The notes below the pieces were generated by a model. The model was not told the origin of the DNA. It did not search any database and saw only the letters and a program-made list of their open reading frames with translations. Of a stretch of DNA of 64,000 nucleotides, positions 23,101-34,895 are shown piece by piece (the first letter of the stretch is position 1; each line of letters starts with the position of its first letter). The translations under genes were made by a program, and so were the position numbers. Source of the DNA: Ashinkailepas kermadecensis (lineage: Eukaryota; Arthropoda; Thecostraca; Neolepadidae); assembly GCA_034440615.1 (NCBI GenBank), contig JAOTOM010005142.1, forward strand, positions 767,001 through 831,000. The letters run 5' to 3'.

Positions 23101-23160
23101 TGTAGCGGTGACGGAATAGGGGAGGGGCACAGCAGAGGTAGCTTCCATCCCTGAGATATG
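20105..23160. repeat. 74-bp satellite-like array, about 41 copies
   Basis: Unit order on plus is AGCGGTGACGTATTG, TAGCGGTGACGGAATAGGGG, AGGGGCACAGCAGAGGTAGC, TTCCATCCCTGAGATATGT. The half-unit TAGCGGTGACG occurs twice per unit. Long runs of units (such as 20950-21440 and 22000-22770) are identical, showing recent homogenisation. At about ten places the unit collapses or is replaced by a short garbled piece with G runs (20505, 20805, 20935, 21435, 21610, 21720, 21955, 22780, 22920). The unit lacks stop codons in the minus frames, so a 1,081-codon minus open frame results; since 74 is not a multiple of 3 it cycles through all phases and is not a gene. Confidence 0.97.
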
Positions 23161-24699
23161 AAGGCATCGGCCAGACATGTCATTTGGCTCCCATTTCCGA
23201 GGACCAGCTCTTGATATTTGGTTTGCGAACGTATCATGCGATGCCCAGAAAAATCCTCCGTCACTGCAGCACAATGTGTTTGCGGTTCACGTGAAACCGG
23301 ATGCCATCCATTCAATGAGTGGAAAAATCATGGATGAAAGGATTTAGTTCAGGCACGAAAAATGATTATCTCCATATATAATTTGGCTGCAATGGATTCG
23401 TAAGAGCAGACAATCTAGCGCAAAGCTGACATCCGTGCTGGAGGGTTAAGAAGCGACACCGCCAGCGGCTGACGGTCTCGGTTTGCTAACTTGTTTTGGA
23501 CAATGTAAGTACGATATAAGATGTTCGCAAGAACTCACAGCGATGTCAAGATAATCGGCTGTTTAATCATTAAGTGCTCAATGAGGCAATAGAGAGGACG
23601 GGTTGTGATACATCAATACCAATAGACGGTGATGGAAGCTATTGTTTACTAACCGTAATCTATGCATTTTCATTGGAAATGAGCGGTCACATCATGCTAA
23701 TGATATGAATAAACATGATTTTCTTTTTAAAATGTTGTTTGCAGCAAACAAAAACACGAATGTACCAACCAGGTTAGGCTAGGTTATGCTACATTGTTTG
23801 TACCATAATGCCACAGAAGCAGAATAACAACAGAGGCCATTGTTTGCCAACTGCCAAATGCGCACTTGCAGTGGATACATGTGGTGTTCAAATATGTGTT
23901 CTTCTTATCCTGTGAATGATCTAAAATGCCAGGTAATATAAGCCCACAAATATTTTACCATGCTGCCATTAAACAGAAAGTGGCAGTCACATCCTAGCTG
24001 GTCCAACACCCGTCATGAAGTGTGTTGTTGAAGCAGGCGGGTGGTTGATCAAAATATATTTCAACTTTTAGCTATGATACAGTCCCACATATCCATTTCT
24101 GATGAAACAGAATGTTGTCTTTCACCTCAGGAAACCCAATAGACCAATAGGTATCTCTGATATACGATTAGCTTCCAACGTGATATAGGACAAGCTTCCT
24201 GGGCAATCATCACAGCTTGGATTAACTAATTCTTGCCTTCTTTCTGGCTAATATGGTGACTTTCGAAGGTTCAATGGAGTTATTTTTTTTCCATATTTCT
24301 GACTTTGGGGATATCTTCCAAATATAAATGCTCAAACTACTTCGAGTTCAGCTCTCAACACCAACTGACATGTGTATGGCGATGCCTCTTGACGACGGTA
24401 GCACGAAATAATTGGCATCAGCCCCATCATCACTTGAACTTCACCTCCGACCAAGCATTTTCCTGGTCCATAATGAAGCAGGTAATAACAAAAAGAATGC
24501 AAAAAAACGCGACACGGAGATGAGTCGCGCTTCTGTTTTGAGCGTAAATGCAAACGAAATCCAATCGCTTTGCCTAACACCTTCTTGGGGAAAGTACTTC
24601 AGCCTGCGCTAAATACAAATTTGCTTATCGTCTGGCTTATCGTTTGGCTTATCGTCTGGCAAGCGTTTTCATGGGACGGCAAATGCGACGTTGCGCTGT
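23161..24699. other. AT-rich unique stretch, no gene seen
   Basis: No gene recognised. At 24630-24660 a 14-bp phrase, GGCTTATCGTCTGG or close, is repeated three times just before the retrotransposon relic. The stretch from about 24500 could be the decayed upstream part of that element. Confidence 0.4.
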
Positions 24700-25610
24700 T
24701 TAAGGTGAAATTTCGAATTATCGCGGCTCATGTAAACTGGATAACCAAGTGCCCTCAAAATCGCCCATTGCCAAACCACAGTCATATCACTATATATTTC
24801 ACTGTTAGCTGCAACCCCACACCACAGGAACTGAGCGACTTGCTGCTTCAGGATCCCAGTTCTAATGATGTTCCCAGTTTCATCTCACCAGTTCTAATTA
24901 TGGGAGACTTTAACGCAAAACACTCCCGGGGAAATAATTAGACGGACACTAGAGGCCGCGAAATTCAGCAATTTATCTCAGACCACAATTTAGTACTCAT
25001 CAACACCGGGGCCGTCACCCGCTACAACCCGACCTCCGGAGGATCGGGCAGCTGCATTGACTTAACGTGCTGCTCCCAACGCTTAAGCTCACTATTTGAC
25101 TGGACAGTTTCAAGCGTTCCCGGGCTGAGCGCCTACTACCCAATCACAATTAGACTCTGCACGGACGCTATCCGTCACACTAAGCTATTCAGACCATCTT
25201 GGAACTTGAAAAGAGCGAACTGGGCAAAATTCGATGATCAGGTGGACCTCAACCTAACAACTTCAGAGACCAGCCAAATCGAAACAATATTCACGGCCAT
25301 CAGCTCAGGAGCACGTGACTCAGTCCCAAAAAGTAATCAGCCTAGGGAAAAGGTATCTACGCCATGGTGGACCCCAGACTGTCAAAAGGCAATCGCCGCA
25401 CAGCGTCGTGCCCCACAAACAATAAAAAATGCATGTGCGAAACACACCTATCAACATACAAACAATTTCAAAAACGCTGCCGATACACAACTCGAACAGC
25501 ACGCCAAAACTATTGGCAGTTCTTTGCGCGTCAATTCAATACAATAGGTTCATCCCTACCGGCAGAACATGGAACCGGATGAACCGGATGGGACTGCCCC
25601 CTCTACTACA
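24700..25610 (+). pseudogene. Non-LTR retrotransposon ORF2 relic: apurinic-type endonuclease domain and linker
   Basis: Translation on plus gives CNPTPQELSDLLLQ, then LIMGDFNAKHSRGNN at about 24894-24941. That is the GDFNAxH motif of the endonuclease domain of APE-type LINEs, whose Asp and Asn are catalytic. After an in-frame TAG (24942) the same frame resumes as TDTRGREIQQFISDHN, LINTGAVTRYNP and SCIDLTCCS. The usual S-D-H motif near the domain's end reads GLSAYYPI, so the Asp-His pair is lost. Near 25420 the match moves to another frame (STYKQFQKRCRYTTRTARQN), then to a third (FIPTGRTWNRMNRMG). It stops before any reverse transcriptase motif. It is therefore a dead, 3'-truncated or interrupted copy, probably of an I- or Jockey-like clade. 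Confidence 0.85.
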
Positions 25611-25821
25611 AAATTGGGCTATCCCCTTCCACTCACCTTTGGCTGCGTTTCTGCCCGAGAGCGTCCCTAATTTCCCAAATTTAATCGCACCGTTGCGAGA
25701 AGGCGGTAGTGAGATGATTTTGATGTGCTTCTTTACATTATTGAAGTAATTTAGGGACTTTAAAAGAAATAAATTAATGCCACCATCGTCTTTAAAATTA
25801 AAAATCACTGGTGAAACTAAA

Positions 25822-26078
25822 AAAACGGTCTGTCCTCACAAAAACGGTCTGTCCTCACATAAACGGTCTGTCCTCACATAAACGGTCTGTCCTCACAAAA
25901 ACGGTCTGTCGTCACAAAAACGGTCTGTCGTCCTGAAAACGGTCTGTCGTCACATGAAAACGGTCTGTCGTCACATGAAACGGTCTGTCCTCACAAAAAC
26001 GGTCTGTCCTCACATAAACGGTCTGTCCTCACATAAACGGTCTGTCCTCACAAAAACGGTCTGTCGTCACATGAAACT
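25822..26078. repeat. 19-bp tandem repeat, about 13-14 copies
   Basis: Units ATAAACGGTCTGTCCTCAC, with variants AAAAACGG and GTCGTCAC. The variants form blocks: CCTCACAAAA/CCTCACATAA at both ends, GTCGTCACATG in the middle. The block order appears mirrored by a local duplication. Confidence 0.94.
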
Positions 26079-26204
26079 TGTCCATTGACGGGACAACAGT
26101 TACCATGTGCCGAGGTGCTGTGTAAATGTGACGCTGCCGACCGCCGTTCCGGGAGTAGTGAGGGCCGACTATTGGCCATCTCGTCCGTCGCCGCTCACGC
26201 TGCT

Positions 26205-26632
26205 GTTTGCAACACCGCTCACGGCGCCGCTCACGAAGTCGCTCACGACGCCGCTCACGACGCCGCTCACGACGCCGCTCACGAGCCGCTCACCGAAGTC
26301 TCACGACGCCGCTCACGACGCCGCTCACGACGCCCTCCGAGCCGCTCACGACGCCGCTCACGACGCCGCTCACGACGCCGCTCACCTCGACGCCGCTCAC
26401 GACGCCGCTCACGAAGTCGCTCACGACGCCGCTCACGACGCCGCTCACGACGCCGCTCACGAAGTCGCTCACGACGCCGCTCACGACGCCGCTCACGACG
26501 CCGCTCACGACGCCGCTCACGACGCCGCTCACGACGCCGCTCACGACGCCGCTCACGACGCCGCTCACGGCGCCGCTCACGAAGTCGCTCACGACGCCGC
26601 TCACGGCGCCGCTCACGAAGTCGCTCACGACT
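26205..26632. repeat. 12-bp tandem repeat, about 34 copies
   Basis: Unit GCTCACGACGCC with the regular variant GCTCACGAAGTC. With period 12 every frame stays open: Ser-Arg-Arg-Arg, Ala-His-Asp-Ala and Thr-Pro-Leu-Thr tetrapeptide repeats on plus, Arg-Glu-Arg-Arg on minus. The Ser/Arg frame imitates an SR splicing-factor domain but has no partner domain, and equal openness of opposing frames argues against coding. Confidence 0.95.
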
Positions 26633-26869
26633 GGCGGCATTGGCCGGTGACCGGTGGAACACCGTGCAGCCGAAGCTGCAGGCAGACCGGCCACATCGGC
26701 CGCCCTCTCTGCAGCCAGTTGACGCGGCTGCTGTCAGCACGTCCTCGCCTCACGGACGTGAGCCTGGGGCAACGTCCTCGCCTGGCGCTGGCGGACCGTG
26801 GTGGGCGTGACTGTCGGCTGCCACGTCGACTCGTGTCGACACAGCTGGGCCGGCGGCGCCGGGCCAGTC

Positions 26870-28240
26870 GTCACGTGTCGTGTCGTGTCAGCCGCCGTGT
26901 GTCTTGTCGTGTCATGTTGTGTACGTGTTGTGTTGTCAGCGTCACGTGTCGTGTCGTGTCAGCCGCCGTGTGTCTTGTCGTGTGGGGCTCTCACGTGTCA
27001 TGTTGGGTTGTCACGTGTTGTGTCGTGTCAGCCGTCACGTGTCGTGTCGTGTGGTGTCGGGCTGTCACGTGCCGTGTGGTGTGGTGTCGGGCTGTCACGT
27101 GCCGTGTCGGATTGTCATGTGTCGTGTCGTGTCTGGTTCGCACGCGTCGTGTCGTATCGGGCTATCACGTGTCGTGTCGGGCCATCACGTGTCGTATCAT
27201 CCGTGGCGTGTACTGCATGGCTGTCACGTGTCGTACATGGCTGTCACGTGTCGTGTGTGGCTGTCACGTGTCGTGTGTGGCTGTCACGTGTCGTGTGTGG
27301 CTGTCACGTGTCGTGCATGGCTGTCACGTGTCGTGCATGGCTGTCACGTGTCGTGTGTGGCTGTCACGTGTCGTGTGTGGCTGTCACGTGTGTGTCACGT
27401 GTCGTGTGTGGTTGTCACGTGTGGCTGTCACGTGTCGTGTCGTGTCGTGTACGTGGCTGTCACGTGTCGTGTGTGGCTGTCACGTGTCGTTGTCACGTGG
27501 TCTGTCACGTGTCGTGTGTGGCTGTCACGTGTCGTGTGTGGCTGTCACGTGTCGTGTGGCTGTCACGTGTCTGTCACGTGTCGTGTGTGGTGGCTGTCAC
27601 GTGTCGTGTGTGGCTGTCATTTGCTGTCACGTGTGTGGCTGTCACGTGTCGTGTGTGGCTGTCACGTGTCGTGTGTGGCTGTCACGTGTCGTGTGTGGCT
27701 GTCACGTGTCGTGTGTGGCTGTCACGTGTCGTGTGTGGCTGTCACGTGTCGTGTGTGGCTGTCACGTGTCGTGTGTGGCTGTCACGTGTCGTGTGTGGCT
27801 GTCACGTGTCGTGTGTATGGCTGTCACGTGTCGTGTGGTGTCACGTGTCGTGGCTGTCACGTGTCGTGTGTGGCTGTCACGTGTCGTGTGTGGCTGTCAC
27901 GTGTCGTGTGTGGTTGTCACGTGTCGTGTGTGGCTGTCACGTGTCGTGTGTGGCTGTCACGTGTCGTGTGTGGCTGTCACGTGTCGTGTGTGGCTGTCAC
28001 GTGTCGTGTGTGGCTGTCACGTGTCGTGTGTGGCTGTCACGTGTCGTGTGTGGCTGTCACGTGTCGTGTGTGGCTGTCACGTGTCGTGTGTGGCTGTCAC
28101 GTGTCGTGTGTGGCTGTCACGTGTCGTGTGTGGCTGTCACGCGTCGTGTCGGACCATCACGTGTCACGCCCGGCCACCACGTGTCGTTTTGGGTCGTCAC
28201 GTGTCACGCCTGGCCACCACGTGTCGTGTCGGGCGGTCAC
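26870..28240. repeat. 20-bp minisatellite, about 65 copies, CACGTG in nearly every unit
   Basis: Core unit GTGTGGCTGTCACGTGTCGT. From about 27640 to 28140 it is almost perfect. The left flank (26870-27230) and right flank (28140-28240) are older, with the same TCACGTGTCGT core but variable links. Irregular short units lie at 27385-27620 and 27825-27860. Each core carries GTCACGTG, so about 60 E-box palindromes fall within 1.4 kb. Confidence 0.96.
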
Positions 28241-28339
28241 ATCACGTCCTCGGGGACTCGGTGGCCGGTGAGCGAGCGGTGGCGCCAGCAGCGACCACAC
28301 GCACAGCGCTATTGATTGGCCGACATGGTGCGCAGTGTC

Positions 28340-31064
28340 GGCGCCGGCCGAGAGCTCGCGCTCTGTCGGCCGGTCCCTCCACACACCGTGGCCGAGGCCA
28401 GCCGAGAGCTCACGCTCTGTCGGCCCGTCCCTCCACACGCCTCGCGCTCTGTCGGCCGGTCCCTCCACACACCGTGGCCGGGGCCAGCCGAGAGCTCACG
28501 CTCTGTCGGCCGGTCCCTCCACACACCTCGCGCTCTGTCGGCCGGTTCCTCCACACATCTCACGCTCTGTCGGCCGGTCCCTCCACACACCTGGCGCTCT
28601 GTCGGCCCGTCCCTCCACACACCTCACGCTCTGTCGGCCCGTCCCTCCACACACCTCACGCCCTGTCGGCCCGTCCCTCCACACACCTCACGCCCTGTCG
28701 GCCCGTCCCTCCACACACCTCACGCTCTGTCGGCCCGTCCCTCCACACACCTCACGCTCTGTCGGCCCGTCCCTCCACACACCTCACGCCCTGTCGGCCG
28801 GACCCTCCACACACCTCACGCTCTGTCGGCCCGTCCCTCCACACACCTCACGCCCTGTCGGCCCGTCCCTCCACACACCTCGCGCTCTGTCGGCCGGTTC
28901 CTCCACACACCTCACGCTCTGTCGGCCAGTCCCTCCACACACCTCACGCCCTGTCGGCCGGACCCTCCACACACCTCACGCTCTGTCGGCCCGTCCCTCC
29001 ACACACCTCACGCCCTGTCGGCCGGACCCTCCACACACCTCACGCCCTGTCGGCCCGTCCCTCCACACACCTCACGCCCTGTCGGCCCGTCCCTCCACAC
29101 ACCTCACGCTCTGTCGGCCCGTCCCTCCACACACCTCACGCTCTGTCGGCCCGTCCCTCCACACACCTCACGCCCTGTCGGCCGGACCCTCCACACACCT
29201 CACGCTCTGTCGGCCCGTCCCTCCACACACCTCACGCCCTGTCGGCCGGACCCTCCACACACCTCACGCTCTGTCGGCCCGTCCCTCCACACACCTCACG
29301 CCCTGTCGGCCGCCTCCCACGCTCTGTCGGCCGTCCTCCACACACCTCACGCCCTGTCGGCCCGTCCCTCCACACACCTCACGCTCTGTCGGCCCGTCCT
29401 TCCACACACCTCACGCCCTGTCGGCCCGTCCCTCCACACACCTCACGCCCTGTCGGCCGGTCCCTCCACACACCTCGCGTTCTGTCGGCCCGTCCCTCCA
29501 CACACCTCACGCCCTGTCGGCCCGTCCCTCCACACACCTCACGCCCTGTCGGCCCGTCCCTCCACACACCTCACGCCCTGTCGGCCCGTCCCTCCACACA
29601 CCTCACGCCCTGTCGGCCCGTCCCTCCACACACCTCACGCCCTGTCGGCCCGTCCCTCCACACACCTCACGCCCTGTCGGCCCGTCCCTCCACACACCTC
29701 GCGCCCTGTCGGCCCGTCCCTCCACACACCTCACGCCCTGTCGGCCCGTCCCTCCACACACCTCACGCCCTGTCGGCCCGTCCCTCCACACACCTCACGC
29801 CCTGTCGGCCCGTCCCTCCACACACCTCACGCTCTGTCGGCCCGTCCCTCCACACACCTCACGCCCTGTCGGCCCGTCCCTCCACACACCTCACGTTCTG
29901 TCGGCCCGTCCCTCCACACACCTCACGTTCTGTCGGCCCGTCCCTCCACACACCTCACGCTCTGTCGGCCCGTCCCTCCACACACCTCACGCTCTGTCGG
30001 CCCGTCCCTCCACACACCTCACGCTCTGTCAGCCGGTCCCTCCACACACCTCGCGTTCTGTCGGCCCGTCCCTCCACACACCTCACGCTCTGTCGGCCCG
30101 TCCCTCCACACACCTCACGCTCTGTCGGCCCGTCCCTCCACACACCTCACGCCCTGTCGGCCCGTCCCTCCACACACCTCACGTTCTGTCGGCCCGTCCC
30201 TCCACACACCTCACGCTCTGTCGGCCCGTCCCTCCACACACCTCACGCCCTGTCGGCCCGTCCCTCCACACACCTCACGCCCTGTCAGCCCGTCCCTCCA
30301 CACACCTCACGCCCTGTCGGCCCGTCCCTCCACACACCTCACGCCCTGTCGGCCCGTCCCTCCACACACCTCACGCCCTGTCGGCCCGTCCCTCCACACA
30401 CCTCACGCCCTGTCGGCCCGTCCCTCCACACACCTCACGCCCTGTCGGCCCGTCCCTCCACACACCTCACGTTCTGTCGGCCCGTCCCTCCACACACCTC
30501 ACGCCCTGTCGGCCCGTCCCTCCACACACCTCACGCCCTGTCGGCCCGTCCCTCCACACACCTCACGCCCTGTCGGCCCGTCCCTCCACACACCTCACGC
30601 TCTGTCGGCCCGTCCCTCCACACACCTCACGCTCTGTCGGCCCGTCCCTCCACACACCTCACGTTCTGTCGGCCCGTCCCTCCACACACCTCACGCCCTG
30701 TCGGCCCGTCCCTCCACACACCTCACGCCCTGTCGGCCCGTCCCTCCACACACCTCACGCCCTGTCGGCCCGTCCCTCCACACACCTCACGCCCTGTCGG
30801 CCCGTCCCTCCACACACCTCACGCCCTGTCGGCCCGTCCCCCCACACACCTCACGCCCTGTCGGCCCGTCCCTCCACACACCTCACGCCCTGTCTGCCCG
30901 TCCCTCCACACACCTCACGCCCTGTCGGCCCGTCCCTCCACACACCTCACGTTCTGTCGGCCCGTACTCACGCCCTGTCGGCCCGTCCCTCCACACACCT
31001 CACGCCCTGTCGGCCCGTCCCTCCACACACCTCACGCCCTGTCGGCCCGTCCCTCCACACACCG
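28340..31064. repeat. 32-bp minisatellite, about 85 copies
   Basis: Unit CACCTCACGCCCTGTCGGCC then CGTCCCTCCACA; by my count 18 C against 5 G on plus, a strong strand skew. Variants at one site (CGCCCTG, CGCTCTG, CGTTCTG) and at CCCGTCC/CCGGTCC/CCGGACC mark subfamilies. The left end (28340-28560) has extra GTGGCCGAGGCCAGCCGAGA inserts, and a short deletion cluster lies near 29310-29340 and 30962. It keeps three plus frames open; one runs on from the previous arrays to give 1,697 codons, an artefact. Confidence 0.97.
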
Positions 31065-31941
31065 CGCCGACCAGACGGCGGTGATTGCTCACTTCGTGGT
31101 GGAGGCTATTGGTTGTTATTTAACCCCCGTCCCACCTGCGGAGTGTGTGTGGGGAGGGGGTAGCATTCTACCCCAAGCGGTTTCCAGCGCCGGCATCTGA
31201 ACTGCTCGCCCTATGTCCGTGAGCCGTGGCATGACTGCTCGTACATCTTTTGATACGACGTTTGCAAAATTTAACTTTTTGTGGCCTCAGGTCACCGAGC
31301 TGTGATGTCATAGTCAGCTGTGACGTGTTATCCAGCTATGGCGTCTAAGGTTTTATGGTAACTATCGACCATAGGCGCACGCTGACACCGATCAGTGACC
31401 ATTTCAAGGCTTCCTAAGATTACTGACCTTGGCTAACCTCGGTTGACCGTTTTTGTTTCTCAATGAATGATAGTGTGCATGTGTTGAATTTGAATCCAGC
31501 ACGCACTTTTACTATAGACTCTATGCATGTCAATTGTCATCATGTTAGGAATACGTTTAAAAATGATCGGTCATATTTGACTTGCCCTGAAGAATGGCCT
31601 ATGCACTGCAGAAGAGCATCGGCACCAGTAGGTTGATCCGGTTCTGGCGTTCTCATTAGGGCGAGATGAATTATCGTGCGGCATGATGAAAAACATCTAT
31701 CATGATACTCTTGAGATTTGTAAGACGATGGCTAATGCCCACTTCGAGCTCACAAAGACAACAAGCACCTGCTAGCGGGCCGACAGGCATGTTTTCTTGC
31801 ATAACGCTGGAAATTACAACAGCAGAAACGGGTGCAGCATAGCTAAATCCAATCATCATAAACCAGATTTTAAGTTCCACCTGCATTTGAACTGGAGTGC
31901 AATTTTCCGGTTGCGTTAGAAACTGTACGACGGCCCCGTGC
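31065..31941. other. Unique stretch with a possible dispersed repeat, no gene seen
   Basis: 31285-31460 (CAGGTCACCGAGCTGTGATGTCATA) resembles 33165-33380 (CAGGTCACGGAACTGTGACATCATA) and shares the order of later GACCTTGG/TTGACC words. They may be two decayed copies of one dispersed element. No coding. Confidence 0.35.
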
Positions 31942-32398
31942 GTGCCGCTCCGCCTACCTGCCGTCTCAGTAGCCTAGGTCGAGATCGTGCCGCTCCACCT
32001 ACCTGCCGTCTCAGTAGCCTAGGTCGAGATCGTGCCGCTCCACCTACCTGCCGTCTCAGTAGCCCAGGTCGAGATCGTGCCGCTCCACCTACCTGCCGTC
32101 TCAGTAGCCCAGGTCGAGATCGTGTCGCTCCGCCTAGCTGCCGTCTCAGTAGCCCAGGTCGAGATCGTGTCGCTCCGCCTAGCTGCCGTCTCAGTAGCCC
32201 AGGTCGAGATCGTGCCGCTCCGCCTAGCTGCCGTCTCAGTAGCCCAGGTCGAGATCGTGTCGCTCCGCCTAGCTGCCGTCTCAGTAGCCCAGGTCGAGAT
32301 CGTGTCGCTCCGCCTAGCTGCCGTCTCAGTAGCCCAGGTCGAGATCGTGCCGCTCCGCCTAGCTGCCGTCTCAGTAGCCCAGGTCGAGATCGTCTGCG
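31942..32398. repeat. 45-bp minisatellite, about 10 copies
   Basis: GTGCCGCTCC steps by 45 bp from 31942. Units contain GCCGTCTCAGTAGCCCAGGT and CGAGATCGTG. Variants are CCACCTACCTG in early units and CGCCTAGCTG in later ones. The period is a multiple of 3, so 15-residue repeats open in plus frames (182 and 144 codons) and in a minus frame (182 codons). As opposite strands are equally open I do not call a gene. Confidence 0.95.
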
Positions 32399-34135
32399 AT
32401 CGACTGCGCCCGCGGTATCCGCAATGTGCGGCCGGTTACTTAACGCACAGCTGGGTGGCATCATGAAACCCGTCGCTTTCTTGTAATCTTGTAATCTTGT
32501 AATGCAAAAATCGAGTGCAGAGGGTGTTGTGAGTGTGTTGGAACCGAAGGCACAAAGGTGAAGTCATTCTTCGATTTGAAGATGGTATTGAACAAACAAG
32601 AAAATGGGCTCGATTTTGTTATTGTCTTAAAAATTCCTCCAAAAGATGCTATGCATCTCCAAGGAACGCGGATCCGAACTTCCAACTCCAACACCGACAC
32701 CATCCGGTGGGAGGTGTGGTCATTACGCCCCTCATTCACCCCCTCCCTTCCCTCTCAGACACGCACGCACGTACGCACGCATGCATACATACGTGTTTAC
32801 CATGACTGCCGATGACTATGGCCCGGCTGTCACTGACGAGGACACCCTTTAGTTCCCATCGGAAAACAATCGATCTTTGTCTTGGGTGGGAGAGCCACAT
32901 CTGCCACATCCCCACCCCCACACATAGATACAAAGGTAGTGTTATTACGTGACCAGGACTTATCCAAAGCAGATCGTTGAGTGAGAGTTCTTCTAGCTTA
33001 ACTCTCGTCAATGGAGGGGGTAGGGTGGGGATTGATACAACTCTCCCGAATTATTTACGTGGATAGCTTCCGAACTGCTCACCGGAACCCAGTGAAAATT
33101 TGGGTACTCTCTCGGCGTCTTTTTCGGAGCCTTCGGTAATGTTTATTTTATTGGGTCATGTCAGGTCACGGAACTGTGACATCATAAATGGGAACATCTC
33201 CGATCATTTTTGAACGGCATCTCGGACTACCGCATCTTGACATGACATCGCGACCTGAAACGACACATTGTGTGCAGTTTAGGTTAATGGCGGACTGGAT
33301 TGCTCTCCAGATATTGTCCCTGTGCCATGCCAAGGTTATGCAAGGTAATTGATCTGCGTTGACCTGGGATGATCGTTTTTAGCTTGACACAATATCTTGA
33401 TCAAAATGCTTAATTATTCGGACTCACTCTTGGGTCGCTCACACGGACTCACTCGCAATACCGTGGGTTACTTTATGTTAAGAATCCGATTTGTTCGCCA
33501 ATTTGTATCCCGGGTTGGTGGAAACCGTGGTCTTAACAAAAATTCCATCACGTTTTCAAATGCGAGGTCGGCCCTTGGTCTGACCTGAACCATGACCTGT
33601 GTTTTAAATGGAGCTTGAGATATGTCATTATATCGGTAAAGCATCGACGAACACCCTGCTCATAATTAGAAGTGTATATCTGTTGCAGTTTAGGAACCAT
33701 GTGCGATCAAATTGTGAAGTCAATTTTCCATCTTGCGAAGATTTGATCCTTGACCTGACCTGGTCGGTCGCGTATTACCCCTAGGCACAAACGTCGAGTT
33801 TCAATCGCGAGATTTCGTCCCACCCAGCACGCCCGTTTTTGTTTCGTCCCTCTAGCACGATTCGTTTGGAAACGCCAGGGTGGGGGTGGCACCAATCCAC
33901 CCTCCCCTCCACTGGTGAAGATGGCAAAATGACTCATACGGGTGTGTGCCAAGACAGGTTGTTTGAGAACAAGAGAAGTGTGATGTGAATCATGGCAGAT
34001 ATTTTTCCTGGGTGGCGGAAAAGTGATTTGATAGCATATTTTGAGGTGCTAGTCATTGATTAACACATGACGCTAGATCGCGTGAAAAACGGTCCAACCT
34101 GCAATTGTTCGACCCAGAGGGACATCGGGAGCATA
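32399..34135. other. Unique stretch, no gene seen
   Basis: Contains TTGTAATC repeated three times (about 32478-32503), a CGCACG/CATACA low-complexity run (32758-32795) and the 33165-33380 sequence that resembles 31285-31460. No recognised gene. Confidence 0.4.
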
Positions 34136-34585
34136 ACACCGAATACCAGGGATCATTCCGACTGAGAGTGTCAGCGGAAACATGACGCCGAATACCAGGG
34201 ATCATTCCGACTGGGAGTGTCAGCGGAAACATGGTGCCGAATACCAGGGATCATTCCGACTGGGAGTGTCAGCGGAAACATGGGCCGAATACCAGGGATC
34301 ATTCGATGGGGGGAAACATGGCCGAATACCAGGGATCATTCCGACTGGGAGTGTCAGCGGAAACATGGCGCCGAATACCAGGGATCATTCCGACTGGGAG
34401 TGTCAGCGGAAACATGGCGCCGAATACCAGGGATCATTCCGACTGGGAGTGTCAGCGGAAACATGGCGCCGAATACCAGGGATCATTCCGACTGGGAGTG
34501 TCAGCGGAAACATGGCGCCGAATACCAGGGATCATTCCGACTGGGAGTGTCAGCGGAAACATGGCGCCGAATACCAGGGATCATT
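34136..34585. repeat. 49-bp minisatellite, about 9-10 copies
   Basis: Units contain GAATACCAGGGATCATTCCG, ACTGGGAGTGTCAGCGG and AAACATGGCGCC. One unit near 34285-34325 has lost about 25 bp (CATTCGATGGGGGGAAACATG). The first copy (about 34105-34150) is diverged. Confidence 0.95.
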
Positions 34586-34595
34586 CAGCTCAGCG

Positions 34596-34672
34596 GGACA
34601 GCGGAGGCGGAGACAGAGGACAGCGGACAGAGGACAGCGGACAGAGGACAGCGGACAGAGGACAGCGGAGGC
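34596..34672. repeat. 14-bp tandem repeat, about 5 copies
   Basis: Unit ACAGCGGACAGAGG, directly abutting the 49-bp array, whose last unit contains CAGCGG. It may have been seeded from that array. Confidence 0.9.
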
Positions 34673-34778
34673 GTGACCCAATATCAGGGATTATTCCGGT
34701 GTATGTTCCCTCAAGACCTTCACTTAAGCCATGCATGGCGAACAATGTCTCCGCAGTCTCTACGTTTCTCCCTCACAC

Positions 34779-34895
34779 CGACATATCACATCTGGGGAGC
34801 TACATTTGGTCGGCGTGATAGTCGGTTTCTCTCCCATACAGACATATCACATCTGGGAGCTACATTTGGTCACCGAAATAGTCGGTTTCGTGCCA
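34779..34895. repeat. 62-bp direct duplication
   Basis: GACATATCACATCTGGG, then GAGCTACATTTGGTC and ATAGTCGGTTTC, occurs twice, from about 34780 and 34841. Confidence 0.85.

Noticed and set aside
20105..23160. Centromeric satellite
   Set aside because: Only about 3 kb long, unit 74 bp, and no CENP-B-like box seen. The flanking DNA is other minisatellites, not the same satellite.
20070..23315. A 1,081-codon minus frame as a satellite-encoded protein
   Set aside because: The 74-bp unit has no minus-strand stop, so all three phases are open; there is no start context and no domain.
26205..26632. Ser/Arg repeats resembling an SR splicing-factor domain
   Set aside because: Pure 12-bp repeat, with opposing frames equally open and no RNA-recognition domain next to it.
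26107..31200. A 1,697-codon open frame across three arrays, as a giant repeat protein
   Set aside because: It changes repeat type at each array boundary, other plus frames are equally open, and two of the units (20 and 32 bp) are not multiples of 3, so the peptide just cycles phases. It is explained by units lacking stop codons.
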